64,000 nucleotides of DNA from positions 17,052 to 81,051 of the forward strand of contig DDUL01000013.1 of NCBI GenBank assembly GCA_002344785.1, read 5' to 3'. Position numbers and translations under genes: made by a program. Below the pieces are notes generated by a model that ran no database searches, was not told the DNA's origin, and saw nothing but the letters and a program-made list of their open reading frames with translations. This document shows positions 1-9,578 of this stretch, one piece after another (the stretch's first letter is position 1; the number at the start of each line of letters is the position of its first letter). Source of the stretch: Bdellovibrionaceae bacterium UBA2339. Lineage in GTDB: Bacteria > Bdellovibrionota > Bdellovibrionia > Bdellovibrionales > JAMPXM01.

Positions 1-18
1 CACCATCATTCGCCACCA

Positions 19-582
19 TCATTCAACAGTTGTCGGGCCCGGCATAGTCCAAAAACTCAATTGTTTATCGCCATAATCTTTGCGCTGCTCTTCGACGAGC
101 GGCGGATACTCAGCGTCCACGCGCTCATGCGAAGAGGCCTCCACCATCAGCATCGTACCTGGCTTCAACACCTTCGATGTCGAGAGCGCGACCAGCGTCT
201 CATGCGCCAAGCTCTCGGTGAATGGTGGATCGACGAGAATCAAATCGAATCCTTCACCCTCATAGCGTTTGAGAAACTTCAGCACATCGTCACGAATGAT
301 TCGATGTTCTCGCCCCGCTTCGAGCTCTTCGACATTCTTGCGAATGATGTCGATGGATCGAGGGTTCAATTCGACGGCAACGACTTCGCTCGCTCCACGC
401 GACAAAGCCTCAAGCCCGAGATTTCCCGTGCCGGCATACAGATCCAGAACACGTGCGCCTTCCCAATACGCCTGCCAGCGATTGAAGACGCTCTCCTTCA
501 CGCGATCTGTGGTTGGGCGAATGTGATCGGCCTTGAAACTGACCAGACGTCGTCCTCGCCAGCGGCCCGCTATGATGCGCAC
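19..582 (-). CDS. rsmD: 16S rRNA (guanine-966-N2) methyltransferase RsmD
   Basis: RsmD uses S-adenosylmethionine to methylate N2 of G966 in 16S rRNA during 30S assembly in the cytoplasm. The 187-residue protein has the usual family length and begins MRIIAG, as most RsmD proteins do. It shows the SAM-binding loop VLDLYAGTGNLGLEALSRGA near residues 44-63 and the catalytic DPPF tetrad near 118. The start is GTG, with a GGAG about 8 bases upstream. It is the last visible gene of the minus-strand block beginning with the histidine kinase; the coaD gene that often follows rsmD would lie outside the window. The call is firm. Confidence 0.95.
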   Translation of the reverse strand: MRIIAGRWRGRRLVSFKADHIRPTTDRVKESVFNRWQAYWEGARVLDLYAGTGNLGLEALSRGASEVVAVELNPRSIDIIRKNVEELEAGREHRIIRDDVLKFLKRYEGEGFDLILVDPPFTESLAHETLVALSTSKVLKPGTMLMVEASSHERVDAEYPPLVEEQRKDYGDKQLSFWTMPGPTTVE

Positions 583-662
583 GCGGAAAACTCCCTCTTG
601 CTCTGAGGCTGGGTCAACTCATTGGATAACACGCTCGAAAGCCCCAGCTCGAGGCCTAGCTC

Positions 663-1076
663 CTAGCGCAGATTCGTCGCGCCGCCAATGGCTGCGAGAA
701 AGCGCTGAATCGCCGACTGCGAAGCCGGGCTGAGCGCGCGAAAGTGAAGCTCAAGAAGCCGAATGGCCGATGGCGATGCGGGCTTGCCTCCCGGCGAAGC
801 TGAAGCTTCAGCAGGCGCCAGACTTCCACCTGTGAGTTGATTGTAAACTTTGACCACCACGCAACTGGCCGCGACACCGCCATGCTGCACGGGGGTTTCA
901 AAGCTGATCTCGACGGTGTCTCCGGGTTGCAGATGCGTGCCCGCGACCTCGATCATGCAGCCTTGCGGAACCAGTTTCATGATGTTGCCGTTGAAGCTCG
1001 CACTCGCGGTCTTAAGCGCCGCGGGGAAGGGGTAAGCCTTCACTTTCTTGACCTGAGTTTGCGATGATTTCGCCAA
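663..1076 (-). CDS. PilZ-like domain protein
   Basis: A protein of about 137 residues with a PilZ-like beta-barrel pattern: a segment resembling NIMKLVPQGCMIEV, a strand with PGDTVEISFETP, and a C-terminal helix (SQSAIQRFL) typical of PilZ domains. The arginine-rich RxxxR c-di-GMP signature is not visible, so ligand binding is doubtful. The open frame continues upstream into the response-regulator gene. I chose a TTG start at 1076 because it has a GGGAG 7 bases upstream and avoids a 100-base overlap; a longer start is possible. It lies just downstream of the kinase and response regulator and may be their output or partner, which is inference. Confidence 0.6.
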   Translation of the reverse strand: MAKSSQTQVKKVKAYPFPAALKTASASFNGNIMKLVPQGCMIEVAGTHLQPGDTVEISFETPVQHGGVAASCVVVKVYNQLTGGSLAPAEASASPGGKPASPSAIRLLELHFRALSPASQSAIQRFLAAIGGATNLR

Positions 1077-1152
1077 AATATTTCTCCCTGCCGCGATTTG
1101 CTCCGCGGGTTCACAAGTGGGTTCACCGCAAATCACCAACCCGTTGTCTCGC

Positions 1153-1539
1153 TCATTGGCCGCCTGAGGTGCTTCGTTGCTGTTGCAGCTTTTCAAGCTT
1201 GGCCACAACTTCAAATATATCGGGAAAGGGTTTGGCGAGAAAATCATCGGCACCGCAAGTCATGGCCGCCTGAACACTTTCTTCACCTGTGAAGGCCGAC
1301 ATCAGAATCATAATCGGCCGCGACTCGACCTTCGTCTCAAGAGCTGCGCGAATCACATCAGGCCCACTGAGACCCGGCATCAACACGTCGATGAGCACGG
1401 CATCGGGCCGCCAAGCCAGCCAAGCCTCGAGGCCCGAGGGACCATCCTCCGCATCTCGCACTTCATGGCCACGCGAGGCCAACGCTCTCGACAAGGATCG
1501 GCGCACCAGTGGTTCATCATCCACAACCAGAACTCTCAC
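1153..1539 (-). CDS. single-domain response regulator (CheY-like receiver)
   Basis: A 128-residue protein that is only a receiver domain. The acidic pocket is D7-D8, the phosphoacceptor is D51 (in VLIDVLMPG), the switch serine is S81 and the conserved lysine is K103 (LAKPF). There is no output domain, so it should act by protein contact, like CheY or Spo0F. It starts 4 bases after the stop of the histidine kinase gene upstream, so the two form a cognate pair by position. Its target is unknown; the PilZ-like protein encoded just downstream is one candidate. Confidence 0.9.
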   Translation of the reverse strand: MRVLVVDDEPLVRRSLSRALASRGHEVRDAEDGPSGLEAWLAWRPDAVLIDVLMPGLSGPDVIRAALETKVESRPIMILMSAFTGEESVQAAMTCGADDFLAKPFPDIFEVVAKLEKLQQQRSTSGGQ

Positions 1540-1543
1540 GCGT

Positions 1544-3934
1544 TCAGCTCCTCAATCCGACTTCGCTCTCGCGCGCCGCACTCGGCAATCGAATCACGAA
1601 CTCAGCGCCGCGGCGATCTTCGCGATTGGCACCTCGGAGTTCGCCGCCAAAACTCTCCACCACCATGCGACTCATGCTCAAGCCTAAGCCTGTGCCGCGT
1701 CCCGCAGTTTTGGTGGTGAAGAAAGGTTGGAACAAACGGCTCAACACCTCATCACTCAATCCAGGTCCCGAGTCTCTGACGACGATTTCAACGTATTGAT
1801 CGGTTCGCCGCGAAAGCACTTGCAGCTCCAATCCAAACTGACTGGACGACGAAGCTCGTGCGCTTGGCGCTTCCGTCGCCGCATCAAGAGCGCGCAGGCC
1901 TTCCATTGCTTGGCAGGCATTGTTGATGATGTTGAAGATCACATGTTGAAGCAGATGCGGCTCAACGCGCACAAGCGCATGATTCGCTTCGGTCAGGCTC
2001 AAGTCGACCGCGAACTCGTGCATGGCGGTCTTCAACATGTTCGCGGCGCGCTCAATGACTAAGTTCACGTCCACAACTTCAAGCTGTGTGGAGTCTCGCC
2101 CCAACTCGGCAAAGTCCATCAGGTCTTTGATGATGCGGCTGGATCTCTCCGCCGCACTTTCAATCTCGCGAAGATCTTGGCGTGCCGGCTCGGGAAGACT
2201 GGCGTCGGCGGCCAGCACCTGTGCCAAGGATCGAAGTCCCGCAAGAGGATTATTCAACTCGTGCGCGATGTTGCCCGCCATGAGGCCGATCGCCGCCATT
2301 TTCTCGCCCTGAACGGCTTGACCACGAAGCTCGAGATTTTTGGTGACGTCGATATAGTGCACGATCGCCGCCGGCGCCCCCGCCCTCGCTGATTCCGAGT
2401 CGCGACTGATCTGAATGGGATAGCCGCTGGCTTTCAAAACTCTGGAGCCTCGGCGCACTTGCCACTCCAGGGGTTGATTGTCGCGCATCACTTCATGCAC
2501 CCGACAACCCTGACAAGCTTCGCTTCGCTCAGCGAAAGCCTCATAACAGTGTCGCCCACCGTGCCGAGCGAAACTTTGATTCATGCGCACGGCTTGAAAT
2601 GGCGAAGCCGAATCCCAAGGCGTTGCATTCACCACCAGGACAGGATCCGCGATGCCGTCAAAGGTCGATTCCCAAAGCTGGCTGGCCGCGAGCATTTCTC
2701 GCGACAAAATCACACGATCCAAGGACAGACTGATCGCCTCGAGTCGGGCCACCATGAATTGCGTGAGTTTTTGCAGCATGGCCTCATCCAGCGAATGCTC
2801 CAACACCAAGAGCGACGGCTGCGGTGAATCCGCCTGCATCCTTCCCAGCGGCAGTGTCAGCAGTCGCGCCACGGGTCGTCCCAACTCCTGTGCAAAGTAA
2901 TTCTGATCATCCGCATCGTGCGAGCGAATCGACGGGCGAGACGGCCAGAGCCGATGCACGGTCCGCACTTCCCAAGTGACGCTTCGTCCGCTCCGCCCGA
3001 GGGCTCGCGCGGCGGATCTCGCGCTGCCACCGGCTTTTTGTCGCACAGAAAAAATCTGCGCACCGCTTTCCTGCGAGGCCACAGCTAAAATGGGTGGTCG
3101 TACTTCGTGAAAACTGCGCAGCTCTTGCGTGAGAATCTGCAGTAACTCATCAACACTTTCGACGGCACTCATGTCTTTGATGAACCGAACCAGCTCACGC
3201 GTCTCTTGCGATCGGCGATGCAACTCTCGCTCGGCCTCAGCTAAATACTTGGTCCGCTCTTGCACGAGCCGCTCCAAGTTCTCACGCAAATCCGCGAGCT
3301 GACGATTGCGAAGCCCAAGGTCACGTCGACTCTTTTCGTAAATCAGCTGGCGTTCACGCGCACGATTGAGTTGCTTGAGAAACTCCGCAATCTGCAAGCT
3401 GTCGCGATCCAAATGCGTCGAGCGACGCAACCTCTGTAGCCAAGTCATGGCCGAGATCGATAAAGACGGTGAAGCTTCGCGCTCCTTGGGCCTGTGAATG
3501 ATCGCAACCGGCACTTGCTCGATGAATCGGCGCTGGCCGGGTGAGGCCGAGTCCTGCGATGCGGGCCAGACGTCCGAGACTTCCGCCTTCAGGTTTTCAT
3601 CAGCCAACAAGATGGCCAAGGGTCGCGAGTCGCGACGCCCGCCGGCCGATTCGACCAACGACTCGGCGCTCGCCTCGATTGCCGGGTTTGCCGAGGCCCT
3701 GGATGCATCGGCGAGTGGCGAGGCGCTCTGATGATGTGATGCACTTGGCAGGCCGACACTTTGCGCCCACTGCCACCATTTGCCCGAAGTTTCTTGCAGA
3801 GCTTCAGGTGGGCAGATTCGCAATTGCAGGCCCGCGCGAAAGGCGGCGTCGCGGATGACTCCGTCAGAATCGACGCCCCAATAAAGCACAAGATCATTCG
3901 TGCGCGAGCTCACAGTTTGACTCTGGACGCGCAC
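1544..3934 (-). CDS. multi-domain sensor histidine kinase
   Basis: A 796-residue kinase without an obvious membrane segment. An N-terminal region of about 180 residues is unrecognised. A coiled coil follows near 185-250, then a GAF-like stretch near 255-400 and a PAS-like domain near 418-530 with a CxGC pair (EACQGC). The H-box contains AHELNNPLAG with the phosphorylated histidine at about 558, and the HATPase domain has the N box (NIINNACQAM), the G1 box (RDSGPGL) and the GTGLGLSMSR G2 box. The H-box style is that of NtrB-type kinases. The start is GTG with an AGGG just upstream. It is followed within 4 bases by its presumed response regulator. The input signal is unknown; cytosolic sensing is inferred. 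Confidence 0.9.
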   Translation of the reverse strand: MRVQSQTVSSRTNDLVLYWGVDSDGVIRDAAFRAGLQLRICPPEALQETSGKWWQWAQSVGLPSASHHQSASPLADASRASANPAIEASAESLVESAGGRRDSRPLAILLADENLKAEVSDVWPASQDSASPGQRRFIEQVPVAIIHRPKEREASPSLSISAMTWLQRLRRSTHLDRDSLQIAEFLKQLNRARERQLIYEKSRRDLGLRNRQLADLRENLERLVQERTKYLAEAERELHRRSQETRELVRFIKDMSAVESVDELLQILTQELRSFHEVRPPILAVASQESGAQIFSVRQKAGGSARSAARALGRSGRSVTWEVRTVHRLWPSRPSIRSHDADDQNYFAQELGRPVARLLTLPLGRMQADSPQPSLLVLEHSLDEAMLQKLTQFMVARLEAISLSLDRVILSREMLAASQLWESTFDGIADPVLVVNATPWDSASPFQAVRMNQSFARHGGRHCYEAFAERSEACQGCRVHEVMRDNQPLEWQVRRGSRVLKASGYPIQISRDSESARAGAPAAIVHYIDVTKNLELRGQAVQGEKMAAIGLMAGNIAHELNNPLAGLRSLAQVLAADASLPEPARQDLREIESAAERSSRIIKDLMDFAELGRDSTQLEVVDVNLVIERAANMLKTAMHEFAVDLSLTEANHALVRVEPHLLQHVIFNIINNACQAMEGLRALDAATEAPSARASSSSQFGLELQVLSRRTDQYVEIVVRDSGPGLSDEVLSRLFQPFFTTKTAGRGTGLGLSMSRMVVESFGGELRGANREDRRGAEFVIRLPSAARESEVGLRS

Positions 3935-3968
3935 TTCGCCCTCGTCAAATGAACTTGCGACTTAGCCC

Positions 3969-4607
3969 TTAGGCCTGCATCCAACTCGACTGTTGGCGGA
4001 TGACGGGTTCCCACATCTCAAGCGCCGCCGTCAGTTCATATTCCAACAGGTCCGCCGTGAGCACGTAATCCTTGCGATCATAAGCCTCAGTCAACTCTTG
4101 GACGACGCGAAAGAGCATCTTCTCAGCTTCGTGCCAGCGCTCCGCACCCTTCACCGGCTGCCCCGTTCCCGAAGCCGCACCGCGAGCATGCAAGAGTGTT
4201 TCAACGAACCAATGACAGCCCTCAATCGCCTCTCGAAACTGTTCGGCGGCCTGCTGCCAACGCCCGTCGCGAAACGCATGCGCCGTCGACAAACTCGCCT
4301 CAGTGAGCAGCGGAATGAAGGAGTGCGTGGACTGCATCGCCTGACGAATCAAGTTCTCGGGACGATCTGTTCGAATCGCGATCTCTTCAATGGCTTGTCG
4401 AGGTCGCTCGCCCATGCGGGCCTCATCGCCCTCCTCGAGCAAAACGCCGTTCACTGCGATCTCACAGATGACCTCGCCACGAGCGCTGATCTCTTTTTCA
4501 AGCTGATCGATCACTTGCGCCAAGTTGAGGCACGTGCCGAAGTTGGCTTGCACGTCCGACTTGTTCCACTTTGAAGTCCACGGACGGCTCTCTTGACTCT
4601 CATTCAT
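3969..4607 (-). CDS. hypothetical protein linked to glycosyltransferase operon
   Basis: A 212-residue protein I do not recognise. It looks soluble and largely helical, with no signal peptide or membrane segment. Two conserved-looking helical blocks lie near residues 85-140 and 155-205, separated by a Gly-rich loop. Its start overlaps the end of the upstream GT9 gene by 8 bases, and the histidine kinase begins 34 bases after its stop, so it is probably co-transcribed with both. A role in flagellar or surface glycan biology follows only from position. Confidence 0.75.
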   Translation of the reverse strand: MNESQESRPWTSKWNKSDVQANFGTCLNLAQVIDQLEKEISARGEVICEIAVNGVLLEEGDEARMGERPRQAIEEIAIRTDRPENLIRQAMQSTHSFIPLLTEASLSTAHAFRDGRWQQAAEQFREAIEGCHWFVETLLHARGAASGTGQPVKGAERWHEAEKMLFRVVQELTEAYDRKDYVLTADLLEYELTAALEMWEPVIRQQSSWMQA

Positions 4608-6297
4608 GACCGATCTCCCGTTTCTGAGGCACCGCTGGCTCAGCTACCCCCTGATTCGACACTCCTAAATTCATCGACTGGCCAACCGAAGAAGGGTCAG
4701 AGCCCTGCATCCGGTCTTCACGCATCTCTTCACGATTTCTGTTCACGACAGTATCTGTCGATTCTGCGGATGACTGACTGCTCGTTTGCAACACGCTTTG
4801 GATCTGATGCAACAAGGCCTCATATTGCGCGTTCAATTCCAAACCACGCTCAATGAGTTCACGAACCGTTGCCGGTGACCAGCGAACCTTCTCCGTGCTC
4901 CACCAACGTTCGATCTCCGCAACGCGCGGCTCAACTCGCGCCAACGCCGATGTCATCTCGGCGACCTGATCCAAAAGTGTCGCGGAAACTTTTGCGGCTC
5001 CGCGGCCATCGCGCAGCGCCTCGAGCTGCTGACGTTCGACACCCGCCAACTCGCGCATTTGCTGAAGAGCATGGCGAAGCTCGAGTTCCGAACCTTGGCC
5101 CGTCGACGGAAATTCTCCGCCCATGTAGATCGCCTTCAAAAGTTGCCAGCGAAAATCCAAATCAGGCTGAGATGTCTCGTCAGCTGGCATCGCCAGCACG
5201 CCATGGGCCTCGCGCACCCAAGGGGCCCGAGTCGGACGCTGATCCAGAATGGCATCCACATGTTCGGCAATCGCCTCTGCGGAAAGGCCGAGCGTCACCA
5301 CCACGCCGCCCTTCACCAAGGCACCCGTCTCCCAGTGATTGACTTCATCGGAAGCCAAATTCACCGCAGGAATGCCATAGAGATTGGCGAGCTGCAGAGG
5401 GCTGCTGTCTCCACCGACCAACACCGCCGCGCGCTGAACCAAGGCCATCAGCTGCGTGAGCGAAGTTTTCCCGGCCAAGGAGACGATTCGCGAGCGAGTT
5501 TCATTGTTCGACATTCGAGCCAGGATCGCTTCCGCAAGCGGTGCTTCGCCCGAAGAGCCAATCAGCACCACACGTCGATGCGTTCGTGCCGCCGGCCCAT
5601 CGGAAAGCGCGCGAGCCACGACTTCCCAACCCTCAGGCGTGAGGGTCTTGAAATCTTGACTGGCCCCGATGTGCACAAGAATCGGCGCCTGCTGCTCCGG
5701 CGTCTGAACTTCATGCCAAAGGCGTTGGAAGTTTTCGTCAAGATCGCGAAGTTCAAATCGCGGTCCCGAAAAGTCTTCTTCCAGCAGATCCACGCCGGCA
5801 ATCATCGAAAACAAACGCGTCAAGTGCACACGATTCGGTCGCTGAATTCCGACTTGCGCGTAGAAGTAAGCCGATACATCGTCGGGAATCGCCAAGGGCC
5901 CATCCGCGTGCCGAGTGTAACCGCGCACATCGATTTGGCGACCGCTGTCGGCGGCGCGCGTTTGCAATTCATGCGTCAGCCAAGATGAGAGCGTGGAGAA
6001 GCTCAAATTCACAATCAGCTCATACTGCTCGTTCGCAAGCTCTTGCATGAATGCATTGAGACGATCTGCGCTGGTGTGCACACCGGCGGAAGAAAGATTC
6101 ATGAGCATGGGCTCGAGGTACTCTCGCGTCTCGAAAACTTTGAGCTCGCGACCGCTAAAGAGCGGCTCAGCGGCGCCCTTGAAGTTCTGACGGGTCAGAA
6201 TGTGCACCTCATGTCCGACACGCCGGAGAGCATGCACGGTCGGCCAAGTTTGATAGAGATCGCCCAAGCGGGCGAGCTGGAGAATCAAAATTTTCAC
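4600..6297 (-). CDS. GT9-family (heptosyltransferase-like) glycosyltransferase
   Basis: A 565-residue protein. The first 370 residues have the GT9 (ADP-heptose LPS heptosyltransferase) layout: an N-terminal Rossmann start MKILILQLARLGDLYQTWP, the central PILVHIGASQDFKTLTPEGW acceptor/donor loop, a VVLIGSSGEAPLAEAI strand, and the LVGGDSSPLQLANLYGIPAV donor-site motif near 305. The last 190 residues form a helical extension not usual for the family. It overlaps the neighbouring small ORF by 4 bases. A second GT9 gene lies upstream, and the cluster abuts flagellar genes, so flagellin or surface glycan modification is more likely than core LPS assembly. That substrate is inference. Confidence 0.8.
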   Translation of the reverse strand: MKILILQLARLGDLYQTWPTVHALRRVGHEVHILTRQNFKGAAEPLFSGRELKVFETREYLEPMLMNLSSAGVHTSADRLNAFMQELANEQYELIVNLSFSTLSSWLTHELQTRAADSGRQIDVRGYTRHADGPLAIPDDVSAYFYAQVGIQRPNRVHLTRLFSMIAGVDLLEEDFSGPRFELRDLDENFQRLWHEVQTPEQQAPILVHIGASQDFKTLTPEGWEVVARALSDGPAARTHRRVVLIGSSGEAPLAEAILARMSNNETRSRIVSLAGKTSLTQLMALVQRAAVLVGGDSSPLQLANLYGIPAVNLASDEVNHWETGALVKGGVVVTLGLSAEAIAEHVDAILDQRPTRAPWVREAHGVLAMPADETSQPDLDFRWQLLKAIYMGGEFPSTGQGSELELRHALQQMRELAGVERQQLEALRDGRGAAKVSATLLDQVAEMTSALARVEPRVAEIERWWSTEKVRWSPATVRELIERGLELNAQYEALLHQIQSVLQTSSQSSAESTDTVVNRNREEMREDRMQGSDPSSVGQSMNLGVSNQGVAEPAVPQKREIGHE

Positions 6298-6665
6298 TTC
6301 GAACCTCGTGAGCCGGCTTTCGCTGGCGAGTCATTCTTCGTCGCCGCGTGGCCAGCGGCCTCAACATCTGTGCCGCCCGCCATCGTCATACTTCGAGCCT
6401 CATCACCCGCACGGTTCGTGCTCGCCTGGGCTTGCAGCGACTGAATTTGCTCTTCAACCGCGACACCCAAGAGATTCAAAATCCGCTTCGTCTGCGCGTT
6501 GGCCTCTGGCCCTACGATTTGCCCGGCTTCGTGGCGAATTCGACCAATGGCTTCATTGAGGCGTCCCAGCAACTCGCCCTTTTGCAGCGCCGAGTTCGGA
6601 TCTGCGAACGGTTGTCGCAAGGGTGCCATTTGTCCGGGGCGTTGATCCATTCTTCGTGAGCCCAT
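6294..6665 (-). CDS. small hypothetical protein between two glycosyltransferases
   Basis: A 123-residue protein with no recognised family. Residues 30-80 are predicted helical (KGELLGRLNEAIGRIRHEAG and following). The C-terminal third is low in hydrophobic residues and looks disordered. It starts immediately after the stop of the upstream GT9 gene and overlaps the next GT9 gene by 4 bases, so translational coupling across all three is likely. It may be an adaptor for the two transferases, which is inference from position only. Confidence 0.65.
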   Translation of the reverse strand: MGSRRMDQRPGQMAPLRQPFADPNSALQKGELLGRLNEAIGRIRHEAGQIVGPEANAQTKRILNLLGVAVEEQIQSLQAQASTNRAGDEARSMTMAGGTDVEAAGHAATKNDSPAKAGSRGSK

Positions 6666-8690
6666 TTACATCTTCTCCTCAAATTGAGTCGCATCATTAA
6701 ATTCGGCTTCTAATCCTCGAATCAGTTTCAATTGTAGTCCCACTCGCAAGCGCAGCTCTTCGACGGCTTCGACCATGCGGCGAAATCGAACAAAGGCTTG
6801 CGCGCGATCATCTTCTGTCAAAGTCTCCAGCGCCTGCGCAGCAAACTTCGTCACCGCTTGCTTCTCGAGCAGGCGGCGCATCGCGAGAATGGATCTGACC
6901 ATCTCACCCAACTTTTGCGGATCCTGATACTGTGACTTGAGCGCCTGCAGCTGAACGTGCAAGCTCTGCACAATTCCTTCAGCGTGCTGAAGCATGCGCT
7001 CCATACGCGGCAGCGTGTGGCGCATCTCCTCACACGCGTGCAGATCCGCAGCGAAGAGTTCATCGAGAGCCAAACGCAGTTGTCGAATCTCCGTTCCAAA
7101 CCGCAATTGATAGTCTTTACCCGTCCTGAGTTCGAGCGCGAGTCGTCGCGACGCTCTTTCCACTCGACGGGTCATCTCGGTCTCACTGAACTCAGTTCCC
7201 AATCGAATCGGCGTCGAAATGCCTTCGAGGCGCTCGACGATCAAGATCTCCGCACTTGCTGAAGTTACGCGCACCTCACCGGCGTGCGAGTTTTGGCTTT
7301 GCGAGCCTTGGTGTTGCAGGACCTGTTGTTGCAAGACTTTTTCATGCAGGGCATTTTGCAAGATTTGTCGATAGCGAGGGCTGGGCCGCTCCATGTCCAA
7401 TCCCATCGCGTCCTGCACGCGCGCCGCCATGCCATGCGTTTCGCCATGAGTCTTTTCGGCATGAGTCTTACCGACACTCGTCTCAACTTGCGACGCACGC
7501 GAAGTCTTCGCACGCGTTTCCAGCGTCGACCGATCGGCCACCGTCGGCTTGGCCTCGGTCGGCGTCAGCAATTCGCGATCGAAATAGCTCAGCAGCGCAC
7601 GCGTGGCTCGCACCACCTCTTGAACCGGCAAACTCTCGGCACAAGCGTGCGTGGCCCGATGACACTTCTCAGAATGTCCGCAAGGCGCACATGCTTCGCG
7701 AGATCTCATGACCACATCGCCGACTTTCCACGCGCCAGTGCGAAACGCGTCCGCCGAACCAAGAATCAATTCCAAGACCGGCGCGCTTGAAGCCGAGCCC
7801 AAGTGTTTCATGGCGGTGTCACCTGTTACCAACAACGTCAGATGATCCATCAAAGAGTAGGCCGTCTCGAGGTCGACGATCACCGCGCGTGCGTCAGCAC
7901 CCACTTGCCGAGCCCGACTCACAAACTGATCAATGCGCTCTTTCTCGAAGGTTGCACCAAACACCAAGAATACCGGCATGACACTTGCCGCCTCACCACT
8001 CAAGGCGGTGATCCACTGAATGAAACGATCGTCGCCCCATTCCTTCTTGGCATCACTGGTGGAGATCTGCACGCCGATCAAAGGCGCTTCACTGTACTCG
8101 CTGAGGTTTTGCTGTCGCAAAAATTCCGCGGCCTGACGTCGCCCACTTTCCGTCTCTTGCAGGCCCGACGGCAAACTCGGCGCGTGTCCCTCCACGTAGA
8201 CCTGAGATCCCTGAACCGCACGCCAAAAAATATCCACATGATGAAACGATTCGCGCTCGTCGACGTCGACTTGAAAGTTAAGCTGACGAAACCATGGCGA
8301 AGCGAAACTCGCGCCGCCAGTTCCCTCAAGGCACAAGCCGATCACCTTGCGCGCACCCACTAAGCCCGAGAGCCAAGCTGAAAGTCGATTGTGCGTGAAG
8401 TTGTAGACCACGTCGTACGATCTCGTCTGCAGATCCTCAACGAAGGCTTGCAAGCGATCATAGCTTTCAAAGTAGGCTCGCTCCGGCTCGCACAGGCCCG
8501 CCTGCAACTCCTCGCGTTCAAAGATCAGCACTTCGCTCACATCCGGAATCAGACGAGCCGCCGTGCGCGAGCCTCGATTGATGACCAAATCCACCTGCGC
8601 CTGCGGATGACGTCGACGAATCTCCGCGATGGCGGGCGCCGTCATCAGCAAATCGCCGATCCGTAAAAGTGAGATCACCAAAATTCTCAT
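6666..8690 (-). CDS. GT9-family glycosyltransferase with long C-terminal extension
   Basis: The chosen ATG gives MRILVISLLRIGDLLMTAPA, the typical GT9 N terminus; a longer reading adds 23 residues that do not look like protein. It also creates an ATGA overlap with the stop of the upstream gene. Further GT9 marks are the IGVQISTSDAKKEWGDDRF loop, the LLVTGDTAMKHLGSASSAPVLEL donor motif, and a cysteine cluster (CAPCGHSEKCHRATHAC) common in this superfamily. After about residue 380 comes a long helical, charged extension of about 300 residues without known domains. Like the second transferase, it probably acts on a flagellar or envelope acceptor; the acceptor is not shown by sequence. Confidence 0.8.
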   Translation of the reverse strand: MRILVISLLRIGDLLMTAPAIAEIRRRHPQAQVDLVINRGSRTAARLIPDVSEVLIFEREELQAGLCEPERAYFESYDRLQAFVEDLQTRSYDVVYNFTHNRLSAWLSGLVGARKVIGLCLEGTGGASFASPWFRQLNFQVDVDERESFHHVDIFWRAVQGSQVYVEGHAPSLPSGLQETESGRRQAAEFLRQQNLSEYSEAPLIGVQISTSDAKKEWGDDRFIQWITALSGEAASVMPVFLVFGATFEKERIDQFVSRARQVGADARAVIVDLETAYSLMDHLTLLVTGDTAMKHLGSASSAPVLELILGSADAFRTGAWKVGDVVMRSREACAPCGHSEKCHRATHACAESLPVQEVVRATRALLSYFDRELLTPTEAKPTVADRSTLETRAKTSRASQVETSVGKTHAEKTHGETHGMAARVQDAMGLDMERPSPRYRQILQNALHEKVLQQQVLQHQGSQSQNSHAGEVRVTSASAEILIVERLEGISTPIRLGTEFSETEMTRRVERASRRLALELRTGKDYQLRFGTEIRQLRLALDELFAADLHACEEMRHTLPRMERMLQHAEGIVQSLHVQLQALKSQYQDPQKLGEMVRSILAMRRLLEKQAVTKFAAQALETLTEDDRAQAFVRFRRMVEAVEELRLRVGLQLKLIRGLEAEFNDATQFEEKM

Positions 8691-9388
8691 GCGCGCACCA
8701 ACTCTTCCAACATACGAAACAATCGTCGCTCGGGTGCTGACTCTGCGCGATCCGTCCATGCACGCTGTAGGCTCTTCACCGATAGGAGCGGGCAGGTCGC
8801 AAGTTCCGCCAGCGCGTGCGGGCGCAGCTGAGCCGCCAGCTCAGGGCGAACTCGCAAATGCTCCGCAAAGGCGCGTGGCGTTCGCCCGAGTAAGGCCTCT
8901 TCCACCCATTTCAATCGCGGATCTCGCTGAAGCGAGGGGCGATGCGAAAGCACACGATAGGTTCGACCCGTGGGCCGCAGCAACGCGTCCAGGCCCGATG
9001 CCGAAACCCAACTGCGAAAGTCTGCCTCTTGCCCCGCGAGATTCAGTGCCGCGGGACACGGCACATGCTGAAGTTCAATGTCTCGACTCACATGCTGGCG
9101 CGCGAACTGAATCAGCTCGTGCGAGACATCGAGGCCCACCACGCGCCGACCTGAGTCCTTTTCGTGCAGCTTCTCGAGATGCCAACCCGATCCAATCCCC
9201 ACCACATAGAGCGCATCATCCGTGCTCCAAATCGATTGCGGCAAAAGACTCACCCAACGCTCGGCCTCTTGGCCTGGCTGCATGGTCGAGGCCGTCGCCA
9301 TGCCATCAAGTTTCGCCACGCGCAGACCGTCCCGAGCCACAACTTCCGTGAGCTTCGAGCCCTCTGCATGCATTCCAAAGTTCAACAT
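8687..9388 (-). CDS. Rossmann-fold methyltransferase-like protein
   Basis: A protein of about 233 residues. A nucleotide or SAM-binding glycine loop, VVGIGSGWHLEKL, is followed by RRVVGLDVSHELIQFARQH, where the aspartate would hold the ribose. This is the pattern of class I methyltransferases and also of the N-terminal part of Maf/DUF115 flagellin glycosylation proteins. No catalytic motif settles which. I start it at an ATG with AAGGAA 5-6 bases upstream; a longer frame begins at 9427. It overlaps the downstream GT9 gene by ATGA. Involvement in decoration of flagellin is inferred from context. Confidence 0.6.
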   Translation of the reverse strand: MLNFGMHAEGSKLTEVVARDGLRVAKLDGMATASTMQPGQEAERWVSLLPQSIWSTDDALYVVGIGSGWHLEKLHEKDSGRRVVGLDVSHELIQFARQHVSRDIELQHVPCPAALNLAGQEADFRSWVSASGLDALLRPTGRTYRVLSHRPSLQRDPRLKWVEEALLGRTPRAFAEHLRVRPELAAQLRPHALAELATCPLLSVKSLQRAWTDRAESAPERRLFRMLEELVRA

Positions 9389-9433
9389 GACGATTCCTTC
9401 CCCACCGATCTCACTCCTGCCGATCACGCTTGT

Positions 9434-9503
9434 GGCTTCTGGCTTCTGGCTTTTGGCTTTTGGCTTTTGGCCGCGTGTTTCTGGCCGCGTGTTTCTGGCC
9501 GCG
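9434..9503. repeat. 7-bp tandem repeat, ten units
   Basis: Ten contiguous 7-base units: ggcttct twice, ggctttt three times, then alternating ggccgcg and tgtttct. It fills the gap between the methyltransferase-like gene and the TPR gene. No coding function is apparent. The pure tandem structure suggests slippage-prone DNA. Confidence 0.85.
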
Positions 9504-9578
9504 CGCTCATTTGGTCACGCGCTCTTCTGGCGATCGCACCGACCTGGCCGATCGCTCGCCCGCGCCGCGACCACTCCA

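Noticed and set aside
5059..5988. 309-codon plus-strand ORF across the GT9 gene
   Set aside because: Antisense to a gene with clear GT9 motifs; no ribosome-binding site or recognisable domain.
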